Positions 17,616 through 26,854 of a stretch of DNA of 53,682 nucleotides are shown here, piece after piece. A program made the position numbers and the translations under genes. The notes below the pieces were generated by a model. The model worked only from the letters and a program-made list of their open reading frames with translations. It had not been told where the DNA came from and did not search any database. This stretch comes from CAYRPN01 sp964426135 (GTDB lineage: Bacteria; Planctomycetota; Phycisphaerae; Phycisphaerales; Phycisphaeraceae), in assembly GCA_964426135.1 (NCBI GenBank), contig CAYRPN010000027.1:1-53682 (forward strand). The letters run 5' to 3'. Numbering within the stretch: the first letter of the stretch is position 1; the number at the start of each line of letters is the position of its first letter.

Positions 17616-18298
17616 GCCATCATTCGCGCCAGTGCTGCCTGGAGTGGGCATGCATGCCCGCTTGATTCACCCTGGCGGTAGCGATCGAGCAGTTGCCCCG
17701 ACCGCTGGGCGAGCAGGCGGCGAATCTCGCGGCGCCTGCCTCGAATCCGCGGAATCACCATCCCGTCATAGCCCGTGGTCTGATGTCGCAACCATGCGAT
17801 GACGGCAGCCTCGGCGCGCTCGTCGATGGGAATCCGTTTCGTCCGCGCGACGGTTCCGCTGCCGACGGGGGTGGCATGCGCGGTGACGGCGCGAGCCAGG
17901 CGATCGGCGAGGGCGGCGTGGCTCGGATGGAATGCAAGGAACCTGACAACGGCGGCGAAGAAATCCTCGACATATTCCCCTTGCGCGGCCTCGCGCCGGC
18001 GGGCGCCGGCTTCCTTCTTTCTGGCGAAGCTTTCGGTGGAGCGTTCGGCGGCCAACTCACCTCGCAGTTGTTCGATCACGGCGGCCGGCGCCCAGACGCC
18101 GCGCGAGAAGATCTTGCGGCCCACTTTCTCGGCAACCAGCCAGTGTTCGCCGGCGGCCTTGACGCGGCGGGTCAGCGCCGCATCGCCGGGCGGGAGGAGA
18201 ATCCAGCCAGCCGGCGGCGTCAGCACGCGGCCATCGGCGGAGCGAACGGTGCGGGGCGTGGGGCCAGGAGCGAAAGGGCGGTGAGCGTCGAGATTCAT
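17612..18298 (-). CDS. DUF2293 domain-containing protein
   Basis: 228 aa from ATG 18298. Residues about 145-225 match the DUF2293 pattern: HPSHAALADRLARAVTAHAT near the middle, then ERAEAAVIAWLRHQTTGYDG and the basic RIRGRRREIRRLLAQRS. The N-terminal half contains GWILLPPGDAALTRRVKAAGEHW, usually found upstream of the domain. The arginine-rich C-terminus suggests nucleic-acid binding, which is inference. The gene ends Ala-TAA-GGA, with TTAAGGA being the end of a repeat element. It lies 22 bases downstream of the FlgI-like gene. Confidence 0.8.
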   Translation of the reverse strand: MNLDAHRPFAPGPTPRTVRSADGRVLTPPAGWILLPPGDAALTRRVKAAGEHWLVAEKVGRKIFSRGVWAPAAVIEQLRGELAAERSTESFARKKEAGARRREAAQGEYVEDFFAAVVRFLAFHPSHAALADRLARAVTAHATPVGSGTVARTKRIPIDERAEAAVIAWLRHQTTGYDGMVIPRIRGRRREIRRLLAQRSGQLLDRYRQGESSGHACPLQAALARMMA

Positions 18299-18320
18299 CG
18301 GATCAGTTCGCTGTGCAAAC

Positions 18321-20216
18321 TCACGGGCGCGTGACCTGTGACGGCTCGTCGATGTCGGTGATCGGACGGGTCGCCGGTCGCACAATCTCGTCGTCATCGA
18401 TCGAAAGCGGTTCGCGCGGCTGGCCCTTGGCTGGCGCCTTGGCGGCGGCGTCATCCGCGGGGCCGACTTCCGGGCGCAGCTCCGTTTCGCGGCGGTTGCG
18501 CATCTGTTCAATCGCCTCCGCCAGCGGGTTCTTCACCACTTCCATTTCCGCCAGCACGTCGCCGGACTGTTTCAGATTGAACAACGCGTTGACGACGCTG
18601 CTGTAGGAAAGATCGAAGCCTTCCACCGGCAGCGCGGCGGTCGGGCGGTGCGCCATCACCAGCGCGAAGTTGGCGACGGTCGGGGCGATCTGCTGGACCT
18701 TGCCCTTGGCATCTTGCGCGGGCTGGAAGAAGACGTTGATCGGCTCGGCGCCGGTGCCGCCGCGAAGCCGCAGCCGGCCTTCCCACAGTGCCGCGTTCAC
18801 GTATTCCTTGAAGCCCGTGTTGGGGCTGAAAACGACGAGACGCGGCACCTCGCGCTGACTGATGTAGATCAACGGTTCCTTGGCGCGGACCACGTCGAGG
18901 AAGAACTTGAATCCATCGCGGTCGCCGATCGGCCGGCGATCCACCGCCAGATCGCCCATCTCCGCCAGCGCCTCGTAGGCGGCGATGCGCACGCTGCGAT
19001 CGGGATCATCCACCAGGCTGTGCAGCGCGCGGGCGGCGCGGGTGCTCTTGACCAGCCGGCCCAGAAGCTCCGCCGACCGGCGGCGATCCTGCGGCTGCTC
19101 CGACAGCGCCATCGACGCCAGTTCGCCCGCCGCCAGCTCATCTTGCAGCCAGGCGCCCGCTTCCAGTGACGTCATCCGGACGTAAGCCAGTTCGTGCCGG
19201 TAATACTCGCGGATGACCGGCAGCGCGAGCTTGCCCAGCGACTGCCATGCCTCGCACACGTCGGCCGCCTGTTCCTTGCGCCTCGTCAGCACATCGCCCA
19301 GCATTTTCGCCCGGCGATCTTCCATGCCCGACGCCCGGTCCAGGTACAGATGGCTGATGAGCTTGATCAGCTTGCTCGGATCGTTGGCGAAGCGGGACGG
19401 CACATTCAGCCGGACGAGCGCATCGGTCTTGGCCTCGGCGGTGTTGAAGAACTCGCTGGCTTTCTGGTGCGGGAAGCGCTCGTTGATGCGGTCGGCGATG
19501 AGCCGGCTGCGGGCCCAGCTCGGCTGGTTCAACACCAGTTCGATCTGCCGATCCTTGGAAACCACGCCGCCGGCGAGCACCACCGCCTGCCTGCGGAACT
19601 CCAGCTTCTGCTCGTCCGTCGCCCGGTCGTCGAAGGGGCTGATGAACACGGCGCCCTTGCCCTCGGCCAGGGGCCTGCGGAATTGCGTCGACAGGTTGTC
19701 GCCGCCGGCCGCCAGATCGGTCGTCCAGAGCGTGCCGCCTTCGAGGCTTGTCGTCTGCGTGTTTTCCAGGGCGGTGACCAGCAGGTGGAACGTGGTGCCC
19801 ACGGTCGCGCCCGGCGGGATCAGGCCTTCCACTCGCACCACGGCCACGTCGCGCGTGGCAAGCAGTTTTCGCGGCGTCAGCTCTTCCGTGCCCAGGTTGT
19901 ACTGCCCCAGGCCCTTGCGGCGCATTTCGTTGATCAGCCACTGCCGCATGTGCGAGGGCACGTCCGCCGAACCGGTGCCCGTGCCCGGCGGCAACACCAC
20001 CACGCCGAAGCCCGAAACCAGCAACGGCTCAAACTGCCTCAGCGAGCAGAGCGAACCGACCGAGCCATGCAGATACGACTCACCGGTGAAGACGGGGGCG
20101 GATGCTGCGATCGCCCGGTTCGGCGCAGGCGTGGATTCGCATCCAGCGCCGCCGATCAGTGCGCCCATCGCCAGCACCGCTGTGACCATCACGCGGATCG
20201 AGGCATTCCATGCCAC
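18321..20216 (-). CDS. Lipoprotein with FlgI-like region and HEAT-like repeats
   Basis: About 631 aa from a GTG at 20216; the frame stays open to ATG 20270. I prefer the GTG because it gives a short basic segment before the hydrophobic MVTAVLAMGALIGGAGC with a possible lipobox Cys. Residues following resemble the flagellar P-ring protein FlgI: LVSGFGVVVLPPGTGTGSAD, then LLATRDVAVVRVEGLIPPGA and TTSLEGGTLWTTDL. The middle (EYYRHELAYVRMTSLEAGAW, DPDRSVRIAAYEALAEMGDL) looks like HEAT repeats. The tail is Pro/Ala/acidic. No other flagellar gene is present, so a P-ring role is doubtful; an envelope structural role is more likely. Confidence 0.75.
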   Translation of the reverse strand: MAWNASIRVMVTAVLAMGALIGGAGCESTPAPNRAIAASAPVFTGESYLHGSVGSLCSLRQFEPLLVSGFGVVVLPPGTGTGSADVPSHMRQWLINEMRRKGLGQYNLGTEELTPRKLLATRDVAVVRVEGLIPPGATVGTTFHLLVTALENTQTTSLEGGTLWTTDLAAGGDNLSTQFRRPLAEGKGAVFISPFDDRATDEQKLEFRRQAVVLAGGVVSKDRQIELVLNQPSWARSRLIADRINERFPHQKASEFFNTAEAKTDALVRLNVPSRFANDPSKLIKLISHLYLDRASGMEDRRAKMLGDVLTRRKEQAADVCEAWQSLGKLALPVIREYYRHELAYVRMTSLEAGAWLQDELAAGELASMALSEQPQDRRRSAELLGRLVKSTRAARALHSLVDDPDRSVRIAAYEALAEMGDLAVDRRPIGDRDGFKFFLDVVRAKEPLIYISQREVPRLVVFSPNTGFKEYVNAALWEGRLRLRGGTGAEPINVFFQPAQDAKGKVQQIAPTVANFALVMAHRPTAALPVEGFDLSYSSVVNALFNLKQSGDVLAEMEVVKNPLAEAIEQMRNRRETELRPEVGPADDAAAKAPAKGQPREPLSIDDDEIVRPATRPITDIDEPSQVTRP

Positions 20217-20675
20217 AGAAACACCGGCGGGTTGTCCACACCCGCAAGTCGCCATTCGCGTTGAAGTCATATCTGTCCACCAGCACGAGGGAGGGATCGA
20301 AACCTTGGCGGAAATCTCTGGCCATTCTGAGGTTAAGTCGAAGAAAAGTCAAGAAATATCGCGGCGGCGCAGGGTCTTTCCAATCTCGCTGGACAGGGGT
20401 TGCTCCGATCAACCACAAAGGACGCAAAGGCACGAAGGACACGAAGCGAAGATGAAATGAGTCGATCTCCACGTCATGTTCCTGTGTTCTCTGTGTTCTT
20501 CGTGCCTTGGTGTCCTTTGTGGTTCAAGCGAACACCCGCTGATCCCCGGGAATTGAAAAAGCCTTGGCGGCGGCGAGATGTCGTGAATGAGTTCATCCCG
20601 GCTAGAATCGACAAAGGCCGCGCCCCGTCAGCCGCGACCGTTGGAAGCCGAAACTCACACCGCCTGGCACTCCCG
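20217..20675. repeat. Repeat-filled gap with ACCACAAAGG inverted repeat
   Basis: Arms AACCACAAAGGACGCAAAGG (from 20411) and CTTGGTGTCCTTTGTGGTT (to 20525) enclose CACGAAGGACACGAAG and TTCTCTGTGTTCTTCGTGCC. A minus-strand frame at about 20215-20290 reads LVDRYDFNANGDLRVWTTRR, reminiscent of a dockerin/EF-hand loop, but it has no start or continuation. No gene is called. Confidence 0.75.
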
Positions 20676-20942
20676 ATGAATCCCCGGCAACCACCGACAT
20701 ACGTCGCCGAAGACGGCAAGGTCGATCGCCACGGCGAAATGACCGGCGCCATCACCTTCAACATGATCCTCACCATGGTCCCGGTCAGCGCCTGGAGTTT
20801 CTTCATCGGCCCCTGGCTGCTGCACGAGCAGGTGACGTTGATCGTCGTCATCGCGATCGCCATGGCGTTGATCCTTCCGCTGATCTGGGTCTACCCCAGC
20901 CGGCGACTCTGGGCCTGGTTCAGCGCCTGGGCGAAGTTCTGA
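20676..20942 (+). CDS. Small two-helix membrane protein
   Basis: 88 aa from ATG 20676 (MNPRQPPTYVAEDGKVDRHG). It has two long hydrophobic helices (about 25-45 and 48-70) separated by LLHEQ, then a basic-aromatic tail YPSRRLWAWFSAWAKF. No family is recognised. It ends two bases before the methyltransferase-like gene, with which it is probably co-transcribed. Confidence 0.65.
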   Translation: MNPRQPPTYVAEDGKVDRHGEMTGAITFNMILTMVPVSAWSFFIGPWLLHEQVTLIVVIAIAMALILPLIWVYPSRRLWAWFSAWAKF

Positions 20943-20943
20943 C

Positions 20944-21435
20944 GTGATCGAACCAGCACCGCAAACCCGCATGACTTTCTGGGGCGTCGGCCCGCGCTTG
21001 TTCGCGGCGACCTTCGCATGGTTCGCCGTCACTCTCGCGCTTGACCTGTCCATGCCCGGTCGCTTCAGGATCCAGGGTCTGTCGCCGCTTGCCGCCACCA
21101 TCATCGGCGGCTCGGCGATCGCTCTGGGCCTGCTCATCTACATCCCCACCGCCTTCGCCGTCGCCGCCGCCGTGCGCGAGCATCGCCTGCTCACCGCCGG
21201 CCTCTTCGCCCGCATCCGCCATCCGCTTTACGCCATCGCGCTGTGGCTCCTGACCCCCGGCTTCTGCCTGCTGTTCCGCTCCTGGCTCATCCTGACCACG
21301 CCCGCCGCGTTCCTGCTGGCGGCCGCGATGCTGCTGAGCCGGGAGGAAGCCGCCCTCGAAGCCCGCTTCGGCGACGCCTACCGCGCCCATCGCACCCGCA
21401 CCGGCCTGCTTTGGCCGAGGCTGCGCCGCCGATGA
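20944..21435 (+). CDS. Isoprenylcysteine carboxyl methyltransferase-like membrane protein
   Basis: 163 aa from GTG 20944; an ATG at 20971 (MTFWGVGPRLF) is an alternative. It has four to five hydrophobic segments. The C-terminal hallmark is present: LLTAGLFARIRHPLYAIALW (RHPLY) and then SREEAALEARFGDAYRAHR, the EE-x-L-x5-G-x2-Y pattern of the ICMT/PEMT family, which binds SAM at the membrane face. The substrate is unknown. Confidence 0.82.
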   Translation: MIEPAPQTRMTFWGVGPRLFAATFAWFAVTLALDLSMPGRFRIQGLSPLAATIIGGSAIALGLLIYIPTAFAVAAAVREHRLLTAGLFARIRHPLYAIALWLLTPGFCLLFRSWLILTTPAAFLLAAAMLLSREEAALEARFGDAYRAHRTRTGLLWPRLRRR

Positions 21436-21888
21436 AAGTGGCCGGCCACCGACCCCCAGGGGGTTGATTGTGAGGCTAACCCCTGAAATATCCGTGGCTT
21501 ACATTTTGACTGCCAAAAAGGTAGGACACTTTTCGGCCACTCGCCGCCCCTTCCCGTGGCCGCCTCCCCCGCGAAAATGATGAACGTCGACATGTCAAAG
21601 AACAACGCGGCCCTACAAACTGGCCGTCGGCAATTGCTACCTTACATTGACCGATCTGTTACGAGAGTAACGGCCGCGCGGGAGGCCGCTCTGATCTGCA
21701 CTCACCGAGGCCTGGCTGAGCGTCTAGAGGTGGGCCTCGAAATGCCGGCCCATCCTACGGGGAGTTCGCTCGGGCTAACCGCCGGGACGTCGGAACCGTC
21801 GGCCAGTTCCAGTCACGATGCGAGAGATGACGCATGCCTGTCACGTGTTAGAATGGCCTGCAATCCGCCGGCGATTAAGATCTGACCG
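21436..21888. other. 453-bp gap at the left edge of the low-GC insertion
   Basis: No gene. At 21453-21475 GACCCCCAGGGGGTTGATT could form a small terminator hairpin. AAAGTGGCCGGCC at 21435-21447 and GGACACTTTTCGGCCACT near 21524-21541 form a loose inverted pair like the ends of some insertion sequences. 21728-21758 is a GTAG-headed hairpin on the minus strand (GTAGGATGGGCCGGCATTTC then GAGGCCCACC). GC content falls toward 21880. Confidence 0.55.
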
Positions 21889-22811
21889 ATGAGAAAATCC
21901 CCTTCCCCAATTTCTGTTCAGCCGCGCCTTTTTCACGGCGACGCGAACGTCGAGATTGAAAAGCTCGTCGCCCGGAATCAATCTCTCTCCGCAAAGCCCA
22001 ACGGCCGAAGTGGCAAAACGAAGCGCCTTGCATTCGGATGGTATGGCGGAAAATACAGCCACCTGGACTGGCTGCTTCCGCTTCTTCCGAATTGTCGCCA
22101 GTATTGCGAACCATTTGGCGGCTCGGCTGCCGTTCTCATCAACCGTGTTCCCGCTGACGTAGAAACGTACAATGACCTTGACGGTGAGGTCGTCAATTTC
22201 TTCCGCGTTTTGCGGGAGCGAAAGAATGAACTGATTGAGGCGATCGGGTTGACTCCTTTTTCTCGGGAGGAGTTTGCCATTGCGTGTGCTTCGCCTGCGC
22301 AAGGTGTTTCCGATTTTGAGCGTGCCCGCCGGTTTTTCGTCAGGGCACGCCAGGTGCGCACGGGGTTAGCGCAAAAGGCAAGTTTAGGACGGTGGGCGAA
22401 CTGCCGTAACACGAGTCGAGCCGGCATGAGCGGGGTCGTCTCACGATGGCTGGGAAGTGTCGAACAGTTGCCGAGCATTGCCGAACGTTTATTGCGGGTG
22501 CAGATCGAAAACCGTCCTGCGGTCGAGGTTGTTGAACTGTACGACGATCCGGCGACGCTTTTTATTGTGATCCACCGTATGTCCATGAAACGCGCGGTGA
22601 CGCCAAAGCTTATGGCTATGAAATGACCGACAAACAACACGCTGAACTGGCGGCCGCGTTGAATGCTTGCCGGGGCAAAGTGGCCGTATCGGGATATCGA
22701 TGCTCGTTGATGGACAAGCTTTTCAAGGGCTGGACTCGACACGATTCGCCGGAGAAGCTCTGTCATTCGGTGAAGCAGTTGCGCACAGAAGCGTTGTGGA
22801 CCAATTATTGA
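21889..22811 (+). pseudogene. DNA adenine methylase, D12 class, frameshifted at the catalytic motif
   Basis: Frame 1 (21889-22626) contains the SAM-binding FGWYGGK and YCEPFGGSAAVLINR, then NDLDGEVVNFFRVLRE. It then runs out of frame at a T5 run (22559-22563). A -1 shift there restores LFYCDPPYVHETRGDAKAYG, which contains the catalytic DPPY, and continues through ATG 22623 to EALWTNY at 22811. Joined, the protein would be 307 aa, normal for Dam-type N6-adenine methylases. Five T instead of six in the run explains the break. It could be a real mutation, an assembly error, phase variation or programmed slippage. The GC content is clearly lower than in neighbouring genes. The predicted restriction gene starts 9 bases later. 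Confidence 0.88.
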
Positions 22812-22820
22812 ATCAGGACC

Positions 22821-23819
22821 ATGGCGATTGACTACCCATCAGCACGCGCCCTGCTCGACCAAGCCCTTACGGATGTTTCGCGGCAGGTACTTGCGGGCGG
22901 CCCGCCCACTCAAATCGAACCGGAATTGGAAACGGCGTGCAACGCGATTTTTGACTCAAATACACAAGCGTACCGAGAGGTGCTTCTTGGAATGCTTGTC
23001 GCAAAGATGCAGGATTCAACGATTGATGTTCGCAAGCCATATGTCAACATGGGCGACGGCGCATACAACGGCCGTACTATGGATGAGCGCGTTGTAAATC
23101 CTTTTTTTCAGCACCATCGTATCCCAAGTTCCCGTGGCCCGTATTTGAGTGTGTTCAGGCGATCCGTGACATTTGGGGAATCTACTCGTGCGGGTGTACG
23201 TGATAAGACTGGTTTTGATGCTCTTTTGAGGTGTGTCGCGTCTGTCGAGAGCACGAATGATGCGGTCGTTCTGACACGCCTCCTTCACTATTTGCTGTTT
23301 CGATTCATTGGACTTCGTGAAGCATCGTCGGTTCCTTTGAGCAGGCTGCAGCGTTTCAGTTTGCCGCAGTATTCGCAACTGATTGAACGATTGATGATGG
23401 TGCCGAGTGGTGGCAGGTTCCCCATGTTTCTGGTGGTGTCGGCGTTCCAAGCTATCAGTGATCGCTTCTCTCTCCAATGGGACATCGGTTGGCAAGGCAT
23501 TAACGTAGCCGACGGCGCTTCCGGCGCTGGAGGTGATATTTCTGTCCGTTCAGCCGGCGTTTTACTGATGGCCGCTGAAGTGACGGAGAGAGTGGTCGGC
23601 CGGGATCGAGTCGTTTCCACCTTCAATACAAAAATTGCGCCTTCCAGCATTGAGGACTATTTGTTCTTCGTCAGCCAAGAGCCGGATGACCGGGTGCGAC
23701 AGCAATGTCATCAATACTTTGCCCAAGGTCATGAAGTTAGCTTTGTTCAAATGGCAGGTTGGCTCAACATGATGCTCGTGACGATAGGTAAACGCGGCCG
23801 AGAGACATTCAATAATTGA
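22821..23819 (+). CDS. Predicted type II restriction endonuclease
   Basis: 332 aa with AGGACC just before the ATG. The call rests mainly on position: it is immediately downstream of an adenine methylase, on the same strand, with the same low GC. The sequence is not repetitive and has no signal peptide. A stretch YNGRTMDERVVNPFFQHHRI near residues 76-95 recalls the conserved Y-x-x-R-x(n)-P element of the SacI-like endonuclease family, but I cannot confirm that family. GDISVRSAGVLLMAAEVTER (about 237-256) could be the D...E-x-K-like core with the final Lys replaced. If it is active, the broken methylase would be a paradox. Confidence 0.55.
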   Translation: MAIDYPSARALLDQALTDVSRQVLAGGPPTQIEPELETACNAIFDSNTQAYREVLLGMLVAKMQDSTIDVRKPYVNMGDGAYNGRTMDERVVNPFFQHHRIPSSRGPYLSVFRRSVTFGESTRAGVRDKTGFDALLRCVASVESTNDAVVLTRLLHYLLFRFIGLREASSVPLSRLQRFSLPQYSQLIERLMMVPSGGRFPMFLVVSAFQAISDRFSLQWDIGWQGINVADGASGAGGDISVRSAGVLLMAAEVTERVVGRDRVVSTFNTKIAPSSIEDYLFFVSQEPDDRVRQQCHQYFAQGHEVSFVQMAGWLNMMLVTIGKRGRETFNN

Positions 23820-24121
23820 ATGCTGCATTTGCTGGATCAGTCTGATACGCCTCAATCAGTCCGTGCGGCGTGGAACGAGTCGGTGGCATCGATCATCGAG
23901 TCTTGACAAACGAGCGAGAGCAATCGCCCGTTTGCAACGTGCCAAGTCAGGAATCATTTGCGGTATCTGTTGTTTCTTCGTCAAGCGGTCCACGCGTGAG
24001 CAACTCGAATCGCTCGACGCCGAAGAAGATCGATTGGGCGAATGAACGAGATTCTTCGGGAGCGGCTCGAACTGGCGCAAGAGCTTGAGAAACTGCCCGC
24101 GTGTTTTTCACGACCAATCCG
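23820..24121. other. Gap between the restriction gene and hslU
   Basis: About 300 bp. Two overlapping short frames exist (23863-24045, ending STREQLESLDAEEDRLGE, and one starting at 24042, MNEILRERLELAQELEKLPA). Their charged, helical composition could be the remnant of a small protein pair, but neither has a clear start signal or family. I do not call them as genes. No repeat is seen. Confidence 0.4.
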
Positions 24122-25501
<1,380 letters not shown>

Positions 25502-25516
25502 GGTGGGGGAGGGGAA

Positions 25517-25635
25517 GGGGATTCGGGATTGGGGGATTCGGGAGTCGCGGCAGCGCGGTTAGCGGAAACGCCGCAGGCGTCTGGCTGAACACCTTGCGCC
25601 GACATTCGTCCAGACGCCTGCGGCGTTTCCGCTAA
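25517..25635. repeat. GGATTCGG tandem units and a 26-bp-arm perfect inverted repeat
   Basis: 25517-25545 has GGGATTCGGG-type units. Then 25559-25584 (TTAGCGGAAACGCCGCAGGC then GTCTGG) is the exact reverse complement of 25610-25635. The TTAGCGG head matches the 12433/48105 elements, but the stem is a different sequence. Confidence 0.88.
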
Positions 25636-25717
25636 ACGTTGTTCATGCGCCGCGCGCGCGAACGATGGATTCTACGGCAAGCGCCACGCATTCGCCCGCC
25701 GCCCATGTTCGATTACC

Positions 25718-26452
25718 ATGCGTGACGTGGAAGTCCTCACCCTCCGCAACCTGCGCAAGTCCTTTGCCTCCCCCGGTGCCCCCGGTGCCCCCGGTGCCCC
25801 CGGTGCCCCCGGTGCCCCCGGCGGCACTGACAACGGTGCGGCGCACCTGATCGTCGATGTGCCGGCGTTTTCCATGAACAAGGGCGAACAGATCGCCCTG
25901 CGCGGCGAGAGCGGCTCCGGCAAAACCACGCTGCTGAATCTCATCGCGGGCATCCTCCGGCCGGACAGCGGCACCGTGGAACTCGTCGGTGAAAATCTGG
26001 CCGCGTTGTCCGAGTCGCAGCGCGATCGCCTGCGCGGTCGGCACATCGGCTACATTTTTCAGACCTTCAACCTGCTGCAGGGCTACACCGCGCTGGAGAA
26101 TGTCGAACTCGCCATGCGCTTCGGCAACGGCGTGAACAAAGCCCACGCGCGCGGCCTGCTGCAGCGCGTGGGCCTGGCCGAACGCATGCACTACCGTCCG
26201 GCGCAGCTGTCCGTCGGTCAGCAGCAGCGCGTGGCCGTGGCCCGCGCGCTGGCCAACAGTCCGAGCCTGGTGCTGGCGGATGAGCCGACCGGCAATCTCG
26301 ACGCGGTCCGTGCGAAGGAAGCGCTGCAGCTCATTCGGCAGGTCTGCCAGGAAAGCGGCGCGGCGCTGCTGCTCGTGAGCCACGACCGCGACATTCTCGC
26401 GCAGTTCGAAACGGTGCGGGATTTGAGCGAAATCAGTGGGAGAAGGGTTTAG
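25718..26452 (+). CDS. ABC transporter ATP-binding protein with collagen-like insert
   Basis: 244 aa from ATG 25718 (MRDVEVLTLRNLRKSF). It is a LolD/MacB-type ATPase: Walker A GESGSGKTT, GYIFQTFNLLQGYTAL, signature-like LSVGQQQRVAVARAL, and Walker B LVLADEPTGNLD. Between the first two beta strands it carries PGAP repeats (about residues 19-35), encoded by five exact 9-bp units GGTGCCCCC at 25775-25819. The place is a surface hairpin of ABC ATPases where length changes are tolerated. No permease lies next to it. The final codons GTT TAG are already the first unit of the following TTTAGGG-like repeat. Confidence 0.9.
   Translation: MRDVEVLTLRNLRKSFASPGAPGAPGAPGAPGAPGGTDNGAAHLIVDVPAFSMNKGEQIALRGESGSGKTTLLNLIAGILRPDSGTVELVGENLAALSESQRDRLRGRHIGYIFQTFNLLQGYTALENVELAMRFGNGVNKAHARGLLQRVGLAERMHYRPAQLSVGQQQRVAVARALANSPSLVLADEPTGNLDAVRAKEALQLIRQVCQESGAALLLVSHDRDILAQFETVRDLSEISGRRV
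25775..25819. repeat. Exact 9-bp tandem repeat GGTGCCCCC x5 within the ABC gene
   Basis: Five perfect copies in frame, translated as Gly-Ala-Pro. Being perfect and a multiple of three, the array is a candidate for length variation between strains. Confidence 0.93.
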
Positions 26453-26850
26453 GGTGTAGGGTTTAGGGTGTAGGGTTTAGGGTTCAGGGTGTAGGGTTTA
26501 GGGTGTAGGGTGTAGGGTTTCAAGGCTGTGGACTGGTTTCGGGACTGTGCGCTGCAACCCGCCCTTGTCTCTTTCCGAGTTTCCGAACCCCAGACCCTAC
26601 ACCCTAAGCCGGCAGAGCCGGGAGAAGTCAAAATAGTGAAGTCAAAATGCAAAAGTCAAAAGTCAGAAGTTGACGCGCCCACGGGCTCTGATTTTTGCAT
26701 TTTGACTTTTGCATTCACTATTTTGACTTTTCCGATGCAAACTTCTGTGCGCCTTGCGCAGAAGTGACGGTGTCAGAATCTAAACCCTACACCCTACACC
26801 CTACACCCTACACCCTACACCCTACACCCTACACCCTAAACCCTCCCCCA
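26446..26850. repeat. Telomere-like TTTAGGG/TGTAGGG arrays in a nested inverted repeat
   Basis: 26446-26518 holds about ten units of TTTAGGG and TGTAGGG type. 26778-26840 holds the reverse complement (CCCTACA, CCCTAAA). Between them, AAAATAGTGAAGTCAAAATG and GCAAAAGTCAAAAGTC (26629-26665) face GACTTTTGCATTCACTATTT and TGACTTTT (26703-26730). The gap 26453-26854 contains no gene. A shorter array is at 46757-46788. Confidence 0.9.
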
Positions 26851-26854
26851 AACC

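Noticed and set aside
20215..20290. A dockerin-like fragment (DRYDFNANGDLRVWTTRR)
   Set aside because: It is a single loop without a second repeat, start codon or domain context, and it overlaps the probable leader of the FlgI-like gene.
25559..25635. An IS element end
   Set aside because: The 26-bp arms are perfect but only 25 bp apart, with no coding sequence between them; it fits a hairpin repeat better.
26446..26850. A true chromosome end (telomere)
   Set aside because: The arrays are internal, mirrored and only about ten units long, with ordinary genes on both sides.
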